From Aggregatibacter aphrophilus ATCC 33389 (GTDB lineage: Bacteria; Pseudomonadota; Gammaproteobacteria; Enterobacterales; Pasteurellaceae), in contig NZ_LR134327.1 in the NCBI RefSeq assembly GCF_900636915.1, positions 868,001 through 932,000 on the forward strand: a DNA stretch of 64,000 nucleotides, in the 5' to 3' direction. Below the pieces are notes generated by a model. It was not told where the DNA came from and searched no databases. It saw only the letters and a list, made by a program, of their open reading frames with translations. Each line of letters starts with the position of its first letter. The stretch's first letter is position 1. Made by a program: the position numbers and the translations under genes. Of the stretch, positions 62,707 to 64,000 are shown one piece after another.

Positions 62707-64000
62707 TTAAGCATTTTGCCCGTTAATAAAATCAATAGCGCGTTGAATTCGGCTTAATACGCGCTCACGTCCGATTCCCACTAAGGTTACATCCATGGAA
62801 GGCGACTGCCCTGCACCGGTCACCGCAACACGTAACGGCATACCGACTTTCCCCATGCCAGCCTCTAATTCGGCAGCGGTTTGTTCAATGGCTTCGTGAG
62901 TAGAATGCAAATCCCAAGTGGAAAGTGCGGTCAGTTTTTCTTTTACTTTTTCAAGCGCTTCTACCGCACCCGCTTTGAAATGTTTTTTCACAGCAGCTTC
63001 ATCGAAAGCTTCAAACTCTTCAAAGAAATAACGACTGGCAAGCGCCATTTCACGTAAGGTTTTACAACGATCCGCAAGCATGGTGATGATTTCCGTTAAT
63101 GCCGGCCCGTTGGAAGTGTCAATGCCTAAATCCTGATATTGCCATGCTAAATGTTTCGCGACATAGTCTGCTGGCAATTCACGAATGTAATGATGGTTCA
63201 ACCACAATAATTTTTCGGTGTTAAAGGCACTGGCAGATTTACTCACTGAGTGTAAATCAAATAAATCAATCATTTCTTGGCGGGTGAAAATTTCCTGATC
63301 GCCGTGTCCCCAGCCCAAACGCACCAAATAGTTGATAAGCGCTTCCGGCAAATAACCTTCGTCACGATATTGCATAACGCTGACTGCGCCGTGACGTTTG
63401 GAAAGTTTTTGCCCATCATCCCCGTTAATCATGGAAACGTGCGCATACACCGGAATCGGCGCACCAAGAGCTTTCAAAATGTTAATTTGACGCGGGGTGT
63501 TATTAATATGGTCTTCACCGCGTACAACGTGAGTAATACCCATATCCCAGTCGTCCACCACCACGCAGAAGTTATAGGTCGGTGAGCCGTCGGTACGACG
63601 AATAATCAAGTCATCCAATTCGCTATTACTGATTTCAATGCGTCCACGTACCGCGTCATCAAATACCACAGAACCCTCAGTTGGATTTTTAAAACGCACC
63701 ACATGTGGTTCATCAGCAGAATGATTGTGTTCGTGCAAACAATGACGGTCATAACGCGGTTTTTCTTTATTTTGTTCTTGTGTATGACGTAATGTTTCCA
63801 AACGTTCTTTGGTGCAGTAACAACGGTATGCCAAACCTTGCTCAATCATTTGATCAATAACTTGGTTATAACGATCAAAGCGCTTGGTTTGATAGTATGG
63901 GCCGTACCCCCAAGCCAAATCTAACCATTCCATCGCTTCTAAAATGGCCTGTGTGGCTTCCGGTGTGGAACGCTCCAAATCGGTATCTTCAATACGCAAC
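62707..64000 (-). CDS. gltX: GltX, glutamyl-tRNA synthetase, N-terminus beyond the window
   Basis: Charges tRNA-Glu. About 430 C-terminal residues are present. The frame continues past the window end, since the first codon seen (TTG of [11 protein letters not shown]) is internal and the HIGH motif lies outside. [25 protein letters not shown], the KMSKS-equivalent KLSKRHG and the [13 protein letters not shown] segment of the anticodon-binding part identify it. An uptake signal lies near 62931-62939. Confidence 0.96.
   Translation of the reverse strand, partial: LRIEDTDLERSTPEATQAILEAMEWLDLAWGYGPYYQTKRFDRYNQVIDQMIEQGLAYRCYCTKERLETLRHTQEQNKEKPRYDRHCLHEHNHSADEPHVVRFKNPTEGSVVFDDAVRGRIEISNSELDDLIIRRTDGSPTYNFCVVVDDWDMGITHVVRGEDHINNTPRQINILKALGAPIPVYAHVSMINGDDGQKLSKRHGAVSVMQYRDEGYLPEALINYLVRLGWGHGDQEIFTRQEMIDLFDLHSVSKSASAFNTEKLLWLNHHYIRELPADYVAKHLAWQYQDLGIDTSNGPALTEIITMLADRCKTLREMALASRYFFEEFEAFDEAAVKKHFKAGAVEALEKVKEKLTALSTWDLHSTHEAIEQTAAELEAGMGKVGMPLRVAVTGAGQSPSMDVTLVGIGRERVLSRIQRAIDFINGQNA

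Noticed and set aside
63277..63585. 102-codon plus-strand frame antisense to gltX
   Set aside because: It lies fully inside the highly conserved gltX coding region and has no independent evidence.

Overview
The window looks like the chromosome of a Pasteurellaceae bacterium, most likely an Aggregatibacter. The 9-base DNA uptake signal AAGTGCGGT/ACCGCACTT of the Haemophilus/Aggregatibacter type recurs about once per kilobase on both strands. Gene blocks follow the order I recall from Haemophilus influenzae: ung-grcA-lepA-lepB-rnc-era, accC-accB-aroQ-menC-menB, rppH-lgt-thyA-tadA, hflK-hflC with a phosphopantetheinyl transferase, and lpxH/plsC/ftsP. A chromosomal nadV (nicotinamide phosphoribosyltransferase) predicts growth without V factor, which suits A. 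actinomycetemcomitans or A. aphrophilus rather than H. influenzae. Species is not settled by the sequence. No phage, insertion sequence, CRISPR array or rRNA operon was seen.

Layout. 1-3.4 kb: end of a probable dapA, bamC, then yggS and nadV on the minus strand. 3.5-8.9 kb: a threonine operon with leader peptide, attenuator, thrA, thrB, an unrecognised secreted protein, and thrC. 8.9-20.5 kb: phosphopantetheinyl transferase, hflKC, tig, xerD, an MFS transporter, proC, rdgC, oapBA and epmB. 20.5-24.9 kb: efp, then an amino-acid catabolic block of tyrosine phenol-lyase (tpl), a TyrP-type tyrosine transporter and a convergent YheO/DauR-like regulator. 24.9-29.3 kb: lpxH, plsC, ftsP and an EamA exporter. 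29.6-34.0 kb: the anaerobic pyruvate module pflA, a small ABM protein, pflB and focA. 34.3-41.4 kb: hinT, a lipoprotein, nagZ, rlmC, pfkA, fieF, a lipoprotein, yaaA and ung. 41.5-46.6 kb: FNR-boxed grcA, lepA, lepB, rnc, era. 46.7-47.5 kb: a repeat-bearing surface lipoprotein. 47.7-53.5 kb: accC, accB, aroQ, a nucleotidyltransferase-MenC fusion, menB and tpiA. 53.7-60.5 kb: a GNAT protein, hemN, a DUF2489 protein, yihI, tadA, thyA, lgt, a TauE-type permease and rppH. 60.5-64 kb: a decayed ribose locus (rbsB scrap plus intact rbsK), a cold-shock gene, tRNA-Ala(GGC) and gltX cut by the window end.

How it fits together. Anaerobic metabolism is prominent: PflB with its activase, the spare glycyl-radical subunit GrcA behind an exact FNR box, formate channel FocA, oxygen-independent HemN, and menaquinone genes. 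Tpl would convert tyrosine to pyruvate, ammonia and phenol and could feed the same pyruvate node. Many gene ends are terminated by head-to-head uptake-signal pairs that fold into perfect hairpins.

The most unusual items are the single open frame joining an intact MNT-type nucleotidyltransferase to a complete o-succinylbenzoate synthase (50312-51625), the tpl-tyrP block, the remnant ribose operon, and the uptake signal inside the thr leader peptide.
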